From: Microbulbifer agarilyticus
Lineage (GTDB): Bacteria > Pseudomonadota > Gammaproteobacteria > Pseudomonadales > Cellvibrionaceae
DNA: 64,000 nt
Direction: 5' to 3'
NCBI RefSeq assembly: GCF_019800665.1
Contig: NZ_JAHVKO010000007.1
Location: 101,487 to 165,486, forward strand
The notes beneath the pieces are model-generated. The model was not told the DNA's origin. It ran no database searches and saw only the letters and a list, made by a program, of their open reading frames with translations. The position numbers were made by a program, and so were the translations under genes. Positions 29,667-38,362 of this stretch are shown piece by piece. Each line of letters opens with the position of its first letter. Position 1 is the stretch's first letter.

Positions 29667-31726
29667 GCGAGGTTTCCGGCCAGTTCCGTACCTTGCTGCC
29701 GCGCGAGAGCCTGCTGTGGGTATTTGCCGCGCAGTTCGTCGTCCTGCTGCCGCACTTTGCGCACCTGCCGAGCTGGCTTATTTTTGCCTGGTTTCTGGCA
29801 GTTTTATGGCGGATAGAGGTGTTTCGAGGGCGCCGGGCGGTACCCGGGCGCGCGATCAAACTGCTGGCGGTCTCTCTGGCCGTCGCCGGGTTAGCGCTGA
29901 CTTACCGGCGCTGGTTCGCGTTAGAGCCGATGGTCGCTTTGCTGGCGGTTTCCTTTACCCTGAAGAATATCGAGTTGCTGAGCCGCCGGGATGCGGTGCT
30001 CAGTTTGATGTTGGCCTACTTCCTTGCCGCCACGCTGTTTGTGTTTGAGCAGACCATTCCGTACGCGTTGTATGGGGTGTTGTGTCTGGTGGTGATTACT
30101 GCCGCACTGGTGGCCCAGCAGGGCAGTGGCAGTGCCCGGATTGGGCGGGCACTTGGATTGTCGGTGAAAATACTGGCGCAAGCCGTGCCGGTGATGTTGA
30201 TTCTATTTGTGGTGATGCCGCGCCTGGGGCCCTTGTGGGCGGTACCGAATAATACCTCCGCCGCTTCCACGGGAATCAGCGACTCCATGAGCCCCGGGGA
30301 CTTCAGTCGGTTGTCAAAATCCGACAAGCCCGCATTGCGTATTTCCTTCGACGGTTCTGTGCCCCCTCCAGAGCAGCGCTACTGGCGCGGGTTAGTGTAT
30401 ACCCACTTTGACGGCCGACGCTGGAGTGAGCCCGGGGTTACCGGTAACCGCTGGTTTGGCCGACGCTTTCGCAATACGCAGAGCGGTCAGGAAAACGACG
30501 GCAGGTTGCCTGCGGTGGGCCCGCGCTATCGCTATCAGGTGATTCAGGAGGCCAGCCATAACCCATGGCTATTCGCGCTGGCGATTTCCGACTCCGATAC
30601 AAGAGGGGTGCGCTCGACCGGCGACGATACGCTGGTTTACCACATGCCAGTGGGCAGCAGGCTTGCTTACGACGTTCGCTCCTGGCCAAGGGAGAGTGTC
30701 ACTGCAGGACCAGGCTTGAGTCCGGCGGAAGAGCGTCGTCATTTGCAATTGCCCGAGGAAGGTAACCCACAGGCCCGCGCCTGGGCAGAGGCCCGGCGGC
30801 GGGAAGGCATGGATTCACAGGCCATCTCGCAGTCTCTGTTAGCGTTATACAACCGCAGTTTTACTTACACGCTGAAACCGCCCGCCCTGGGTGCGGATAC
30901 GGTGGATGAATTCATGTTCGATACGCAGCAGGGGTTCTGCGAGCATTTCGCCAACAGCTACGTGTTTACCATGCGCGCCGCGGGAGTGCCTGCGCGGGTC
31001 GTCGCCGGGTATCAGGGGGGCGAATGGGTGGAACAGGAGGAGTATCTGCTGGTGCGCCAGTACGATGCCCATGCCTGGGCAGAAATCTGGTTGCCCGAAC
31101 GCGGCTGGGTGCGGGTAGACCCCACTGCGGCGGTGGCACCGGAGCGTATTCGCGATGGCCTGCAAAGTGCGGTTACCGAAGAATTTATGCAGGATGCGTT
31201 GCTGCCCTTGCATAAGTTCAATATTTTGAATCGCCTGCGGCTGCAGTGGGACATGATTAATTACCGCTGGTATCAGACGGTAGTGAGTTTTGACGCGGAC
31301 CGTCAGCAGGGACTGTTGAAGCGCTGGCTCGGAGAGATCTCACCGCTGCGTATGGCGATGCTTCTCGGTGTACCGGTTGCCGTGGGTCTGCTGGGACTGC
31401 TGGTCTGGCTCAACCTGTCTGCGCGCGGTCCGGCATTGCCCCCGGCCAGTCGCGCTTATCTGAGATTCTGTCAGCGCATGGCCCGTGCCGGCTTGCCGCG
31501 TCGCTCCGGTGAGGCACCGGGAGATTTTGCACGACGTATCGAACGGGAGTTGCCGGCGCTCGGTCCGATGGCCGCACGTATTACCGTAGCCTATGAAAGG
31601 GCGGCCTATACCGACAGCAAAGGTGCGCTAAAACAGCTGCGCCGTTTGGTGCGAGGATTCTGGCCGCTGCGACAGCTGGCCAAGTTGGGCGCTGCCCCCG
31701 CACCGCATCAATCTGTGGGACAATAG
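29663..31726 (+). CDS. tgpA: TgpA-type membrane transglutaminase
   Basis: A 687-residue inner-membrane protein. An N-terminal block of about six helices (roughly residues 15-185, DUF3488) is followed by a periplasmic transglutaminase core with the triad Cys426 (GFCEHF), His470 (YDAHAWAE) and Asp486 (VDPTAA). A further membrane helix is near 570-590 and a DUF4129-like tail follows. The Pseudomonas aeruginosa homologue TgpA is essential and is a protein-glutamine gamma-glutamyltransferase. The GTG start overlaps the DUF58 stop (GTGA), so the three genes are coupled. Confidence 0.9.
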   Translation: MSEVSGQFRTLLPRESLLWVFAAQFVVLLPHFAHLPSWLIFAWFLAVLWRIEVFRGRRAVPGRAIKLLAVSLAVAGLALTYRRWFALEPMVALLAVSFTLKNIELLSRRDAVLSLMLAYFLAATLFVFEQTIPYALYGVLCLVVITAALVAQQGSGSARIGRALGLSVKILAQAVPVMLILFVVMPRLGPLWAVPNNTSAASTGISDSMSPGDFSRLSKSDKPALRISFDGSVPPPEQRYWRGLVYTHFDGRRWSEPGVTGNRWFGRRFRNTQSGQENDGRLPAVGPRYRYQVIQEASHNPWLFALAISDSDTRGVRSTGDDTLVYHMPVGSRLAYDVRSWPRESVTAGPGLSPAEERRHLQLPEEGNPQARAWAEARRREGMDSQAISQSLLALYNRSFTYTLKPPALGADTVDEFMFDTQQGFCEHFANSYVFTMRAAGVPARVVAGYQGGEWVEQEEYLLVRQYDAHAWAEIWLPERGWVRVDPTAAVAPERIRDGLQSAVTEEFMQDALLPLHKFNILNRLRLQWDMINYRWYQTVVSFDADRQQGLLKRWLGEISPLRMAMLLGVPVAVGLLGLLVWLNLSARGPALPPASRAYLRFCQRMARAGLPRRSGEAPGDFARRIERELPALGPMAARITVAYERAAYTDSKGALKQLRRLVRGFWPLRQLAKLGAAPAPHQSVGQ

Positions 31727-31848
31727 GCCGCTCTTTAATCGCGACCCTGTCGTATCTCAGGCGTTTGTATCTCAGGCTTCTGTGTCTGTTGCCGAATCGT
31801 TGCAGCGGAAAAACGCGGCTAGCGAGTGACTGTTTTCCGGATTCTGAA

Positions 31849-33096
31849 ATGACTTTTCCCGCACTGGCGGCTCGACTGCGAACCTTTCTGCTTGGCTTCA
31901 GTGGCACCTCGCTTGCCACCGGTCTGCAGGTGGTTTTGCTGCCGTGGATTGCGGTATCGCTGGTCGAGTTACCCGCTCTGCAGCTGAGCTGGGTGCAGGC
32001 CTCGGTATTACTTCCCAACCTGATATTTTTACTGTTCGGCGGTGCGCTGGCGGATCGTATCGACGCTGCGCGGGTCGCGGCGCTTTCCTGTATCGGTTTG
32101 GCCCTGTGTCACGCAGTGCTCGCCTATTATCTGATGCACTCTATTCCCAGTCTGGCGCTATTGCTGATGTATGGCGTGAGCCTGGGGGTGTGCACGGCGT
32201 TTTTACAGCCGGCCCGGGAAACGCTGGTGCAACGCGGGCAACAACCGCCAGCGGGGGGTAAGCTGCAGGAGAATCAGGTACAGCATCTGGTGACCTGGAT
32301 GATGCTGGCGCAGTACGGCGGGCAGGCGGTAGGTATGCTGCTGGCCAGCCAGTTTGATAGCTGGGGCGCGGAAACCTTGCTGCTGATTCAGGTAGTGGTA
32401 TTGCTGTTCGCTGCAGGCTTTTTTATTTCCCTGCGTCGTGACGGCGCCCCATCAGCAAAGCCTGCCAAGAAATTACCGCGGGCCTTGCTGGAAGGCTTTG
32501 CCGAGGTGCGCAAGAGCCGCGCAATTTTCGAGCTGGTGCTACTGGTCGGCTTTAACGGCTTGGTGCATATCGGTGTGTTCCTGGTGGTACTGCCGTTGCT
32601 TGCGGAAAGCTACGAGCGGGGCGCCAGCTACTACGCCTGGCTGCAAATTGCATTTGTTGTGGGCACGGTGACGGCAACCGTAGTGATGTTGCGGCGCGGG
32701 CAGGGGGACCATCCCGGCCGGGGCGTCCTGATGTGTCTGCTCTACAGCGCCGCGCTGTTGATCGCGATTAGTTTTGGGCCCACCGCCTTTGGTCTCGCGC
32801 TACTTTGCGCCTGTTGGGGCGCGGTGGCCGCGGCCTCGGCAGCGCTGGGTAAATCCATTGTCCAGGTATTGGCTCCGGAGCAGGTGCGCAGCCGCATTAT
32901 TTCGATTTACCAGTTTTCCCTGTTCGGCTCTGCGGCGATCGGGGCACTGCTCGCCGGCGTGATCAGTGAATTTACCGCACCACTCACCACGTTATTATGG
33001 GCGGGTATCTTCAGCCTGCTGGCGTTTGTGCTGGTGTGGATCAGTGGCGCCCTGCGTCAGCTGGATATCCGGCAGCCGCAGGGCACAGAAGATTAA
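31849..33096 (+). CDS. MFS transporter (MFS_3 / EntS-like)
   Basis: A 415-residue major facilitator with about 12 hydrophobic segments and the motif GGALADRIDAARV in the first cytoplasmic loop. The layout resembles the MFS_3 group that includes the enterobactin exporter EntS, but no siderophore genes are near, so the substrate is unknown. The ATG at 31849 (MTFPALAARLRTF) is preferred over the open frame from 31765, whose extra residues are not membrane-like. It is separated from tgpA by about 120 bp and convergent with the phosphorylase gene. Confidence 0.85.
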   Translation: MTFPALAARLRTFLLGFSGTSLATGLQVVLLPWIAVSLVELPALQLSWVQASVLLPNLIFLLFGGALADRIDAARVAALSCIGLALCHAVLAYYLMHSIPSLALLLMYGVSLGVCTAFLQPARETLVQRGQQPPAGGKLQENQVQHLVTWMMLAQYGGQAVGMLLASQFDSWGAETLLLIQVVVLLFAAGFFISLRRDGAPSAKPAKKLPRALLEGFAEVRKSRAIFELVLLVGFNGLVHIGVFLVVLPLLAESYERGASYYAWLQIAFVVGTVTATVVMLRRGQGDHPGRGVLMCLLYSAALLIAISFGPTAFGLALLCACWGAVAAASAALGKSIVQVLAPEQVRSRIISIYQFSLFGSAAIGALLAGVISEFTAPLTTLLWAGIFSLLAFVLVWISGALRQLDIRQPQGTED

Positions 33097-33110
33097 CGCG
33101 GTAAACCTGA

Positions 33111-34865
33111 TTACCAGCGGTTGCTGATCCAGAGCGTCTGGTAGGGATCGAGGGTAATACTCGCAAGCATGTCATCGAAGGTGGCATCGCTCACCAGGTC
33201 TTTCCACTTGTCTGTGCCAATCAGGTTGATCGCGTTCAGCGACACCGTTTGTGGCTGATCGGAGATGTTATTCAGGCAGAAAATACTTTGCCTGCGGTCC
33301 AGACTCTGACGCCAGAAAGCAAATACGTGGTCTCCCAGATGCAAGGTGAACTGCGTGGCATTGGGGTGAAAGGCCGGCTGCTCGCGGCGCAGTTTGATTA
33401 ACCGGCGCAGTTTGTGGAACACCTTGTGATGGTGGCTCTCCGGGTCCGCCAGCCGTTCGTTGAGTTCCTGTTCCTGCCATTGGCGGCGGTTGATGGCGCG
33501 GTTATGACCGTGCTCTTTCATCCGTTCGTAGTCGTTGGTAGTACCCACCAGGCTGTGTAGGTAGAACGCCGGTATTCCCTCCAGTGCCAGCATAATGGCC
33601 TGGGCGCACACAAAGCGCTCAAGCTGCCAGTCGTCTTCCCCAGCGGTAGTCCCTTTCAAGGCGTCAAACAGAGAGATATTGATTTCGTAAGGCTTGTTAC
33701 TGCCATCATCCAGCGCACGCCAGGATATCTGCCCGCCGAAGTTTTCCATCGTCTGAATCAGCGCTTCCTGCTCACTGTCGTCCAGTAGTCCTTCTACCGG
33801 CCGCAGGCCAATCCCGTCGTGCGACGCAATAAAGTTGAAATAGGTCGTGCCGTTCTGCGCGGGTGGCATGCTCATTAGCCAGTTTTTCAGATAGCGACAG
33901 TTACCAGTGACCAGTGAATTCACCAGTAACGGCGGCAGCGAGAAGTTGTAGATACAGTGCGCTTCGTTGGCATTACCGAAGTAGGACAGGTTTTCCCGAT
34001 TGGGAATATTGGTTTCGGTAATGATGACCGCGTTGGGGTCGGCGTGCTCAATTAGCGTGCGCAGCAAGCGCACGATCTCGTGGGTTTCTTCCAGATTCAG
34101 GCAATTAGTGCCGAGAATTTTCCAGATAAAGGCAACCGCATCCAGACGGAAGATACGCACACCCATGTCCAGATACAGCCGGATAATATCGACTATTTTC
34201 GCCAGTACTTTGGGGTTGGCGAAATTCAGGTCGATCTGGTCGTGGCCGAATGTACACCATACATGCTGCGTGCCTCGCGGTGTACTGGTTGCGCGAAGCA
34301 GCGGCGTAACCCGGGGGCGCACCACTTTGCTGAGGTCCTCTTTCGGGTCTACCTCCACAAAAAAATCACGGCCCGGATTTTTTCCCTTCTGGTAGTTGGT
34401 AAACCACTCGTGCTGGGCGGAGCAGTGGTTGATAACAAGATCCGCCATCAAGTGAAAATCGGCGCTGATGCGCAGGATATCGCTCCAGTCACCCAGTGGT
34501 GGGTCTACCTGTTTGTAGGCGGACACCGCAAAGCCATCGTCACTGGAATAGGGGAAGAATGGCAGAATGTGCACCGTATTGATCAGCATTGGAAAATGCG
34601 CTTGTAAAAAGTGGTGCAGCGTTTTCAGCGGTGGCTGGTTGTCGCTCAGAATGCTGTTGCCGTAGGTGATTACCGCAATGTCGGTCTGATCCCAAAGGTT
34701 TTTATGCGCAAGCGGGCTTTGGCAGTCCTCGTCCAAGCGCATCGTCCGAATCAGGTTTTGCGCAATGGGTTCAACGTCAAGTTCCGGGTAGATAAACGTG
34801 AGGTGATCCATCACCTTCTGGTGCAATACTTCTTTGATTGGCAGGTGTGCAGTCGATTGGTTCAC
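33111..34865 (-). CDS. GH13_18 sugar phosphorylase, probable glucosylglycerate phosphorylase
   Basis: A 584-residue (beta/alpha)8-barrel enzyme of the sucrose-phosphorylase-like family GH13_18. The catalytic nucleophile is Asp242 ([11 protein letters not shown]) and the acid/base Glu284 (IITETNIPN); there is no signal peptide. The two genes upstream on the same strand make glucosylglycerate. This protein is therefore more likely a glucosylglycerate phosphorylase (glucosylglycerate plus phosphate to glucose-1-phosphate plus glycerate) than a sucrose phosphorylase. That choice rests on context; the sequence alone gives only the family. Confidence 0.85.
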   Translation of the reverse strand: MNQSTAHLPIKEVLHQKVMDHLTFIYPELDVEPIAQNLIRTMRLDEDCQSPLAHKNLWDQTDIAVITYGNSILSDNQPPLKTLHHFLQAHFPMLINTVHILPFFPYSSDDGFAVSAYKQVDPPLGDWSDILRISADFHLMADLVINHCSAQHEWFTNYQKGKNPGRDFFVEVDPKEDLSKVVRPRVTPLLRATSTPRGTQHVWCTFGHDQIDLNFANPKVLAKIVDIIRLYLDMGVRIFRLDAVAFIWKILGTNCLNLEETHEIVRLLRTLIEHADPNAVIITETNIPNRENLSYFGNANEAHCIYNFSLPPLLVNSLVTGNCRYLKNWLMSMPPAQNGTTYFNFIASHDGIGLRPVEGLLDDSEQEALIQTMENFGGQISWRALDDGSNKPYEINISLFDALKGTTAGEDDWQLERFVCAQAIMLALEGIPAFYLHSLVGTTNDYERMKEHGHNRAINRRQWQEQELNERLADPESHHHKVFHKLRRLIKLRREQPAFHPNATQFTLHLGDHVFAFWRQSLDRRQSIFCLNNISDQPQTVSLNAINLIGTDKWKDLVSDATFDDMLASITLDPYQTLWISNRW

Positions 34866-34907
34866 GGTCTCCCCCGGATATCTACAAATCTGAAAATAGT
34901 GCGACGG

Positions 34908-36131
34908 TCAAACGTTGTACTCTTCGTAGTCGGCTTCCACCGCCTGCTTGAGCTGGTCGAGGAATCCGGGTTCCGCGCTGGTGATTCGGTTCCAGCTGGG
35001 GATAAACGGTGTTTCCATCGGGTTTTCCAGAAACGCCTGTCCCGCTTTTACCAGGTTGCTCGCGAATAGCTCAACGGTCTGTTCTTCCTTGTGTATATCA
35101 AAATTCAGACCATTAATTATGGCGTCGTTGCGATAGGTTTCCACGAAGTCCAGTGCGATACGGAAGTAGGTGGCTTTAATACTGCGGAAGGTTTCCGAGG
35201 AGAACACCGTGCCCTGGGTGGCCAGTTTGCGGAAGAAGGATTTCGCGATATCGATGGACATCTTGGAAAGTCCGCAGTCTTCATCGTCGAACGACACATC
35301 CTGATGCTTGTGGTCGTAGGCGTGGGCAATGTCTACCTGACACAGGCGGTTGGTGGAGTAGTTGCGATACATCTCTGACAGCACACCAATTTCCAGCCCC
35401 CAGTCACTGGGAATACGCAGATCGTTGATCACGTCGCGGCGGAAGGAAAACTCGCCAGCGAGGGAGTAGCGGAAGCTATCCATGTACTCCAGATACTTGG
35501 TGTGGCCATAAATTTTCTTAAGGGTACGAATCAACGGTGTCACCAGCAGGCGGCATACGCGGCCGTTGATTTTTCCGTTGGCTACACGGGAGTAGTAGCC
35601 TTTGCAGAACTCGTAGTTGAACTGCGGATTGGCCACCGGGTAAAACAGGCGAGCCAGCATCTCGCGATCGTAGGTGACGATATCGCAATCGTGCAGGGCT
35701 ACCGCTTCACCGCGGCCGGAAGCGAGAATATATCCCAGGCAGTACCACACATTGCGTCCCTTGCCGGCATCTTGCGGGGCGAGGCCGTCGCGCTGTAACT
35801 GCGCATCCAGCTGGCGCAGGCGCGGGCCATCGTTCCACAGTACCCGTACGTGTTGCGGCAGGATACTGAACTGCTTCAGTGCATCGCGGTACTGGGATTC
35901 ATCGGCGCGGTCCAGGCCAATAACAATCTCGGAAAGGTAGGGAACTTCAGCCAGGATTTTGAGAATTTTCGGGAGTGCCTCGCCTTCCAGTTCAGAATAG
36001 AGCGACGGCAGTAACAGCGACATGGGGCGGTGCTTGGCAAAGCGAATAAGGTCTGCCTCCATATCTTCCAGGCTGCGATTGGAAAGATTGTGCAGGGTTG
36101 TGATATCGCCATTTTGAAAAAAATCGGTCAC
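34908..36131 (-). CDS. gpgS: Glucosyl-3-phosphoglycerate synthase (GT81)
   Basis: A 407-residue GT-A glycosyltransferase. A metal-binding HDCD is at 147-150, the acceptor-loop GKGRNVWYCLGYI at 124-136 and IVIGLDRAD at 69-77, all of which fit GpgS of family GT81. It is predicted to join a nucleotide-activated glucose to 3-phosphoglycerate in the cytoplasm. It lies between its phosphatase (13 bp upstream) and the phosphorylase (43 bp downstream), so the operon makes and recycles the compatible solute glucosylglycerate. Confidence 0.88.
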   Translation of the reverse strand: MTDFFQNGDITTLHNLSNRSLEDMEADLIRFAKHRPMSLLLPSLYSELEGEALPKILKILAEVPYLSEIVIGLDRADESQYRDALKQFSILPQHVRVLWNDGPRLRQLDAQLQRDGLAPQDAGKGRNVWYCLGYILASGRGEAVALHDCDIVTYDREMLARLFYPVANPQFNYEFCKGYYSRVANGKINGRVCRLLVTPLIRTLKKIYGHTKYLEYMDSFRYSLAGEFSFRRDVINDLRIPSDWGLEIGVLSEMYRNYSTNRLCQVDIAHAYDHKHQDVSFDDEDCGLSKMSIDIAKSFFRKLATQGTVFSSETFRSIKATYFRIALDFVETYRNDAIINGLNFDIHKEEQTVELFASNLVKAGQAFLENPMETPFIPSWNRITSAEPGFLDQLKQAVEADYEEYNV

Positions 36132-36143
36132 AGTATTTTCCTG

Positions 36144-36995
36144 TTATTGTGCAGTTTTAAATTCGGTTGCCAGTAGCTTCTGGATCGCATCTGCCCAGCC
36201 TTGCGGGCCGGTATTCTGTGTGACGGCCAGAAAAGGGTGGTCGTCGAGCGTGGGCGGGGCATGGGTTGGCGAGCGCACGATGATGGCGATGTCGGCAACC
36301 TTCAGCATGTCCAGGTCGTTGGGTCCGTCGCCACTGCCGACCAATTTACAAGGGCGGTTGCTGTGCTGCTGGTAGATCTGTTGCAGCAACTGCGTTGCAT
36401 GCCCCTTGTCGGTCTGGCCGAGCACATGCAGAAAGCGTCCGCCCTGTAGCGTGGCGAAGCCGGCGGCCTCGGCGCGGCCTGTAAAAGCCGTTTTTTCCTG
36501 CTCTGTACCCTGCCAGAGCAGTGGTTCGGAATAATGGCGGGAATTAGCCTGTTCGGCCTGCGCGTGACTCAACCCGGTTGCCGCAACGATTTCATCGATA
36601 CTGGCGGCGGCAAAATTCAAATAAGGTGCACCGTGTTCTTTCCGGTCCTGTGCCAGGAAGTCGAGGATGGACTGGCGACGAGCTCCCGGCTCCAGAACCC
36701 AGTAACCGGATTCTTCTTGTGCGTGTTCTGGCTTCTGCGGGAAATAACCCGAGGGTATAAAAATCGCGGAACCGTTTTCCACAATAAACGGATGGCGGTT
36801 TTGCAGTGCGTCCCGTAGCGTCAGCATCTCGTCGCGGGTTTTACTGCTGTTCAGAATCACCGGGATTTCGGCCGTTTCCAGATCCATCAGGGTCGCATCG
36901 GCCGGTTGGTGCGAGTAGGTAAAGTGATCGAGCAGGGTACCGTCCAGATCACTGACGATCATCCAATGGTGCGGCAGTCGGGTATTTTTATTCAT
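36144..36995 (-). CDS. HAD phosphatase of the mannosyl/glucosyl-3-phosphoglycerate phosphatase family
   Basis: A 283-residue HAD-superfamily protein with cap domain. The catalytic aspartates Asp16 and Asp18 lie in VSDLDGTLLDH, and GSGDGPNDLDML supplies the metal-binding acids. The fold matches the MpgP/YedP group. Next to gpgS it should dephosphorylate glucosyl-3-phosphoglycerate to glucosylglycerate. It is the first gene of the minus-strand three-gene operon; the promoter region (36996-37100) shows no clear boxes. Confidence 0.87.
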   Translation of the reverse strand: MNKNTRLPHHWMIVSDLDGTLLDHFTYSHQPADATLMDLETAEIPVILNSSKTRDEMLTLRDALQNRHPFIVENGSAIFIPSGYFPQKPEHAQEESGYWVLEPGARRQSILDFLAQDRKEHGAPYLNFAAASIDEIVAATGLSHAQAEQANSRHYSEPLLWQGTEQEKTAFTGRAEAAGFATLQGGRFLHVLGQTDKGHATQLLQQIYQQHSNRPCKLVGSGDGPNDLDMLKVADIAIIVRSPTHAPPTLDDHPFLAVTQNTGPQGWADAIQKLLATEFKTAQ

Positions 36996-37408
36996 TCCGT
37001 TCCAGATGCGGGTCTTCCTGATGCAGGTCTTGAGAGCGTCACCTAAAAGGGCGCGCTCAGATCTACTAATCCAAAAATAGTGCCAGTCTACGGAAAGTGA
37101 GCCACGGCGGTGCTTTGCTCACGACAATTGGCGTGGAAATTCTCTTGTTGATTCCAGTCCATCGCACCGCATGCCTCATCTTGGGTAATCGAGTCGAGGC
37201 CAGAGCAGGGGGTGCACCAATTGGGTGCGGCGCTTATTGCGGCGAAAATGTGGGAGATGGGAGGCGAGCTGACGGTAAGGTTAAGGCTGGGGCTGGGGCT
37301 GGGCAGGTTGAAAGGCCCTTGAGGGCAAAAAGAAAGGGCATTCCCGGAGAGGGAATGCCCTTGTCTAGCCGTTAACTAGAGCTGCGAAGTCAGGAGACAG
37401 CGCCTGAA
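36996..37408. other. Intergenic region between two minus-strand units
   Basis: About 410 bp with no supportable gene; a plus-strand frame at 37097-37375 has no recognisable features. The region should hold the promoter of the glucosylglycerate operon and contains the terminator at 37334-37362. Nothing else was recognised. Confidence 0.6.
37334..37362 (-). terminator. Rho-independent terminator of the glycine-zipper gene
   Basis: AAGGGCATTCCC (37334-37345) / GGGAATGCCCTT (37351-37362) is a perfect 12-bp stem with a GGAGA loop. On the minus strand it is followed by TCTTTTT, so it terminates the gene at 37409-38146. Confidence 0.9.
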
Positions 37409-38146
37409 TCAAATAGAGCGGACCCAGGTACCGTCCGGCTGACGGCAGGCGGTGCCGCGAGTGCTGTCGGATGCGTCGTTCGAAAAGAACTCGGCGGTGT
37501 AGGAGCGGCAATACTGATCGCCACGCATTTCGACGCTACCGGGGATTACCGCGTAGTTCTCATTGCCCTGGGTGTTTTGCCAGGTGATGCGCTCGCCTTC
37601 GGGGGCAAACTCCAGTGCTTGCGCCACGCACGCCTGGTTGCGCTGATCCATACGCCGGCCCACTTCGCCGCCGATCAATACCCCGGCAATGGCTCCGCCA
37701 ATGGTGGCCGCTGTGTTGCCACGGCCATCGCCGATTTGGTGGCCAATGACGCCGCCAATCAGTCCACCCAGAACACTGCCCACTTGATCGCTGTTACAGC
37801 GCGATACTGAGGTGCGGGTGGTTGGGCGCCATTCCGGACGGTATTCGGGCTCAGGTGCGCGCTGGTCGAACCAAGGGGGCAGAATGATCACACGTGCAGC
37901 ATCGCGATGGCCGTGGTGGTGCGCATAGCGGCGGGGAGTCTTGCAGGTGCGCTCTTCTTTATAGTCGCCGTTGCGGCTCCACTTCCGCTCAATCTTGCAG
38001 TTACCTTCCCAGTACTCTTCCTTGTAACTGTGCTTTTTGTGCTTGTGGTGTTTCTTCCAGCCTTTTCCTTCGGGGGGCTCGGCGTGCAGTGCCGCCGACA
38101 GGCTGCCGCAGAGCAGTGCGACGAGAACGGAGGAGAGTAGTTTCAT
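37409..38146 (-). CDS. Glycine-zipper 2TM envelope protein
   Basis: A 245-residue exported protein. A signal peptide (cleavage after LSAALHA) is followed by a His/Lys-rich segment and a glycine-zipper 2TM domain at about 120-165 (GSVLGGLIGGVIGHQIG, then GGAIAGVLIGGEVG). A C-terminal surface-antigen-like domain has several Cys residues. Proteins of this kind (Rickettsia 17-kDa-antigen-like) sit in the outer membrane or periplasm; their roles are mostly unknown. A second glycine-zipper gene lies at 47779. Confidence 0.8.
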   Translation of the reverse strand: MKLLSSVLVALLCGSLSAALHAEPPEGKGWKKHHKHKKHSYKEEYWEGNCKIERKWSRNGDYKEERTCKTPRRYAHHHGHRDAARVIILPPWFDQRAPEPEYRPEWRPTTRTSVSRCNSDQVGSVLGGLIGGVIGHQIGDGRGNTAATIGGAIAGVLIGGEVGRRMDQRNQACVAQALEFAPEGERITWQNTQGNENYAVIPGSVEMRGDQYCRSYTAEFFSNDASDSTRGTACRQPDGTWVRSI

Positions 38147-38307
38147 GACTTGGTATCCGCATTTCGAAATTTGCCAAATATGGCGCGAATACTATCAACC
38201 AGCAGGTCGACAGGAAGTGACATGGCCGACGTTCTGGAAAATTGCCTTGAGAGCTTTAACGCTCGTGGCTCCGTTAGAGGGGCGGGGAGTGGGAGCGGGA
38301 GAGGGAA

Positions 38308-38334
38308 CCATGGTGGCGATGAAGACCACCATGG
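38308..38334. repeat. Inverted repeat between sppA and the glycine-zipper gene
   Basis: CCATGGTGG (38308-38316) / CCACCATGG (38326-38334) is a perfect 9-bp stem with a 9-nt loop just beyond the 3' end of sppA. On the minus strand no T-run follows, so it may be a weak terminator or a transcript-end stabiliser. Confidence 0.4.
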
Positions 38335-38362
38335 CCTTTTCAGAGGAGATTTTAGAGTCCTC

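Noticed and set aside
37097..37375. 92-codon plus-strand frame in the gap upstream of the glucosylglycerate operon
   Set aside because: No family features, no ribosome-binding site, and it runs through the terminator hairpin at 37334-37362.
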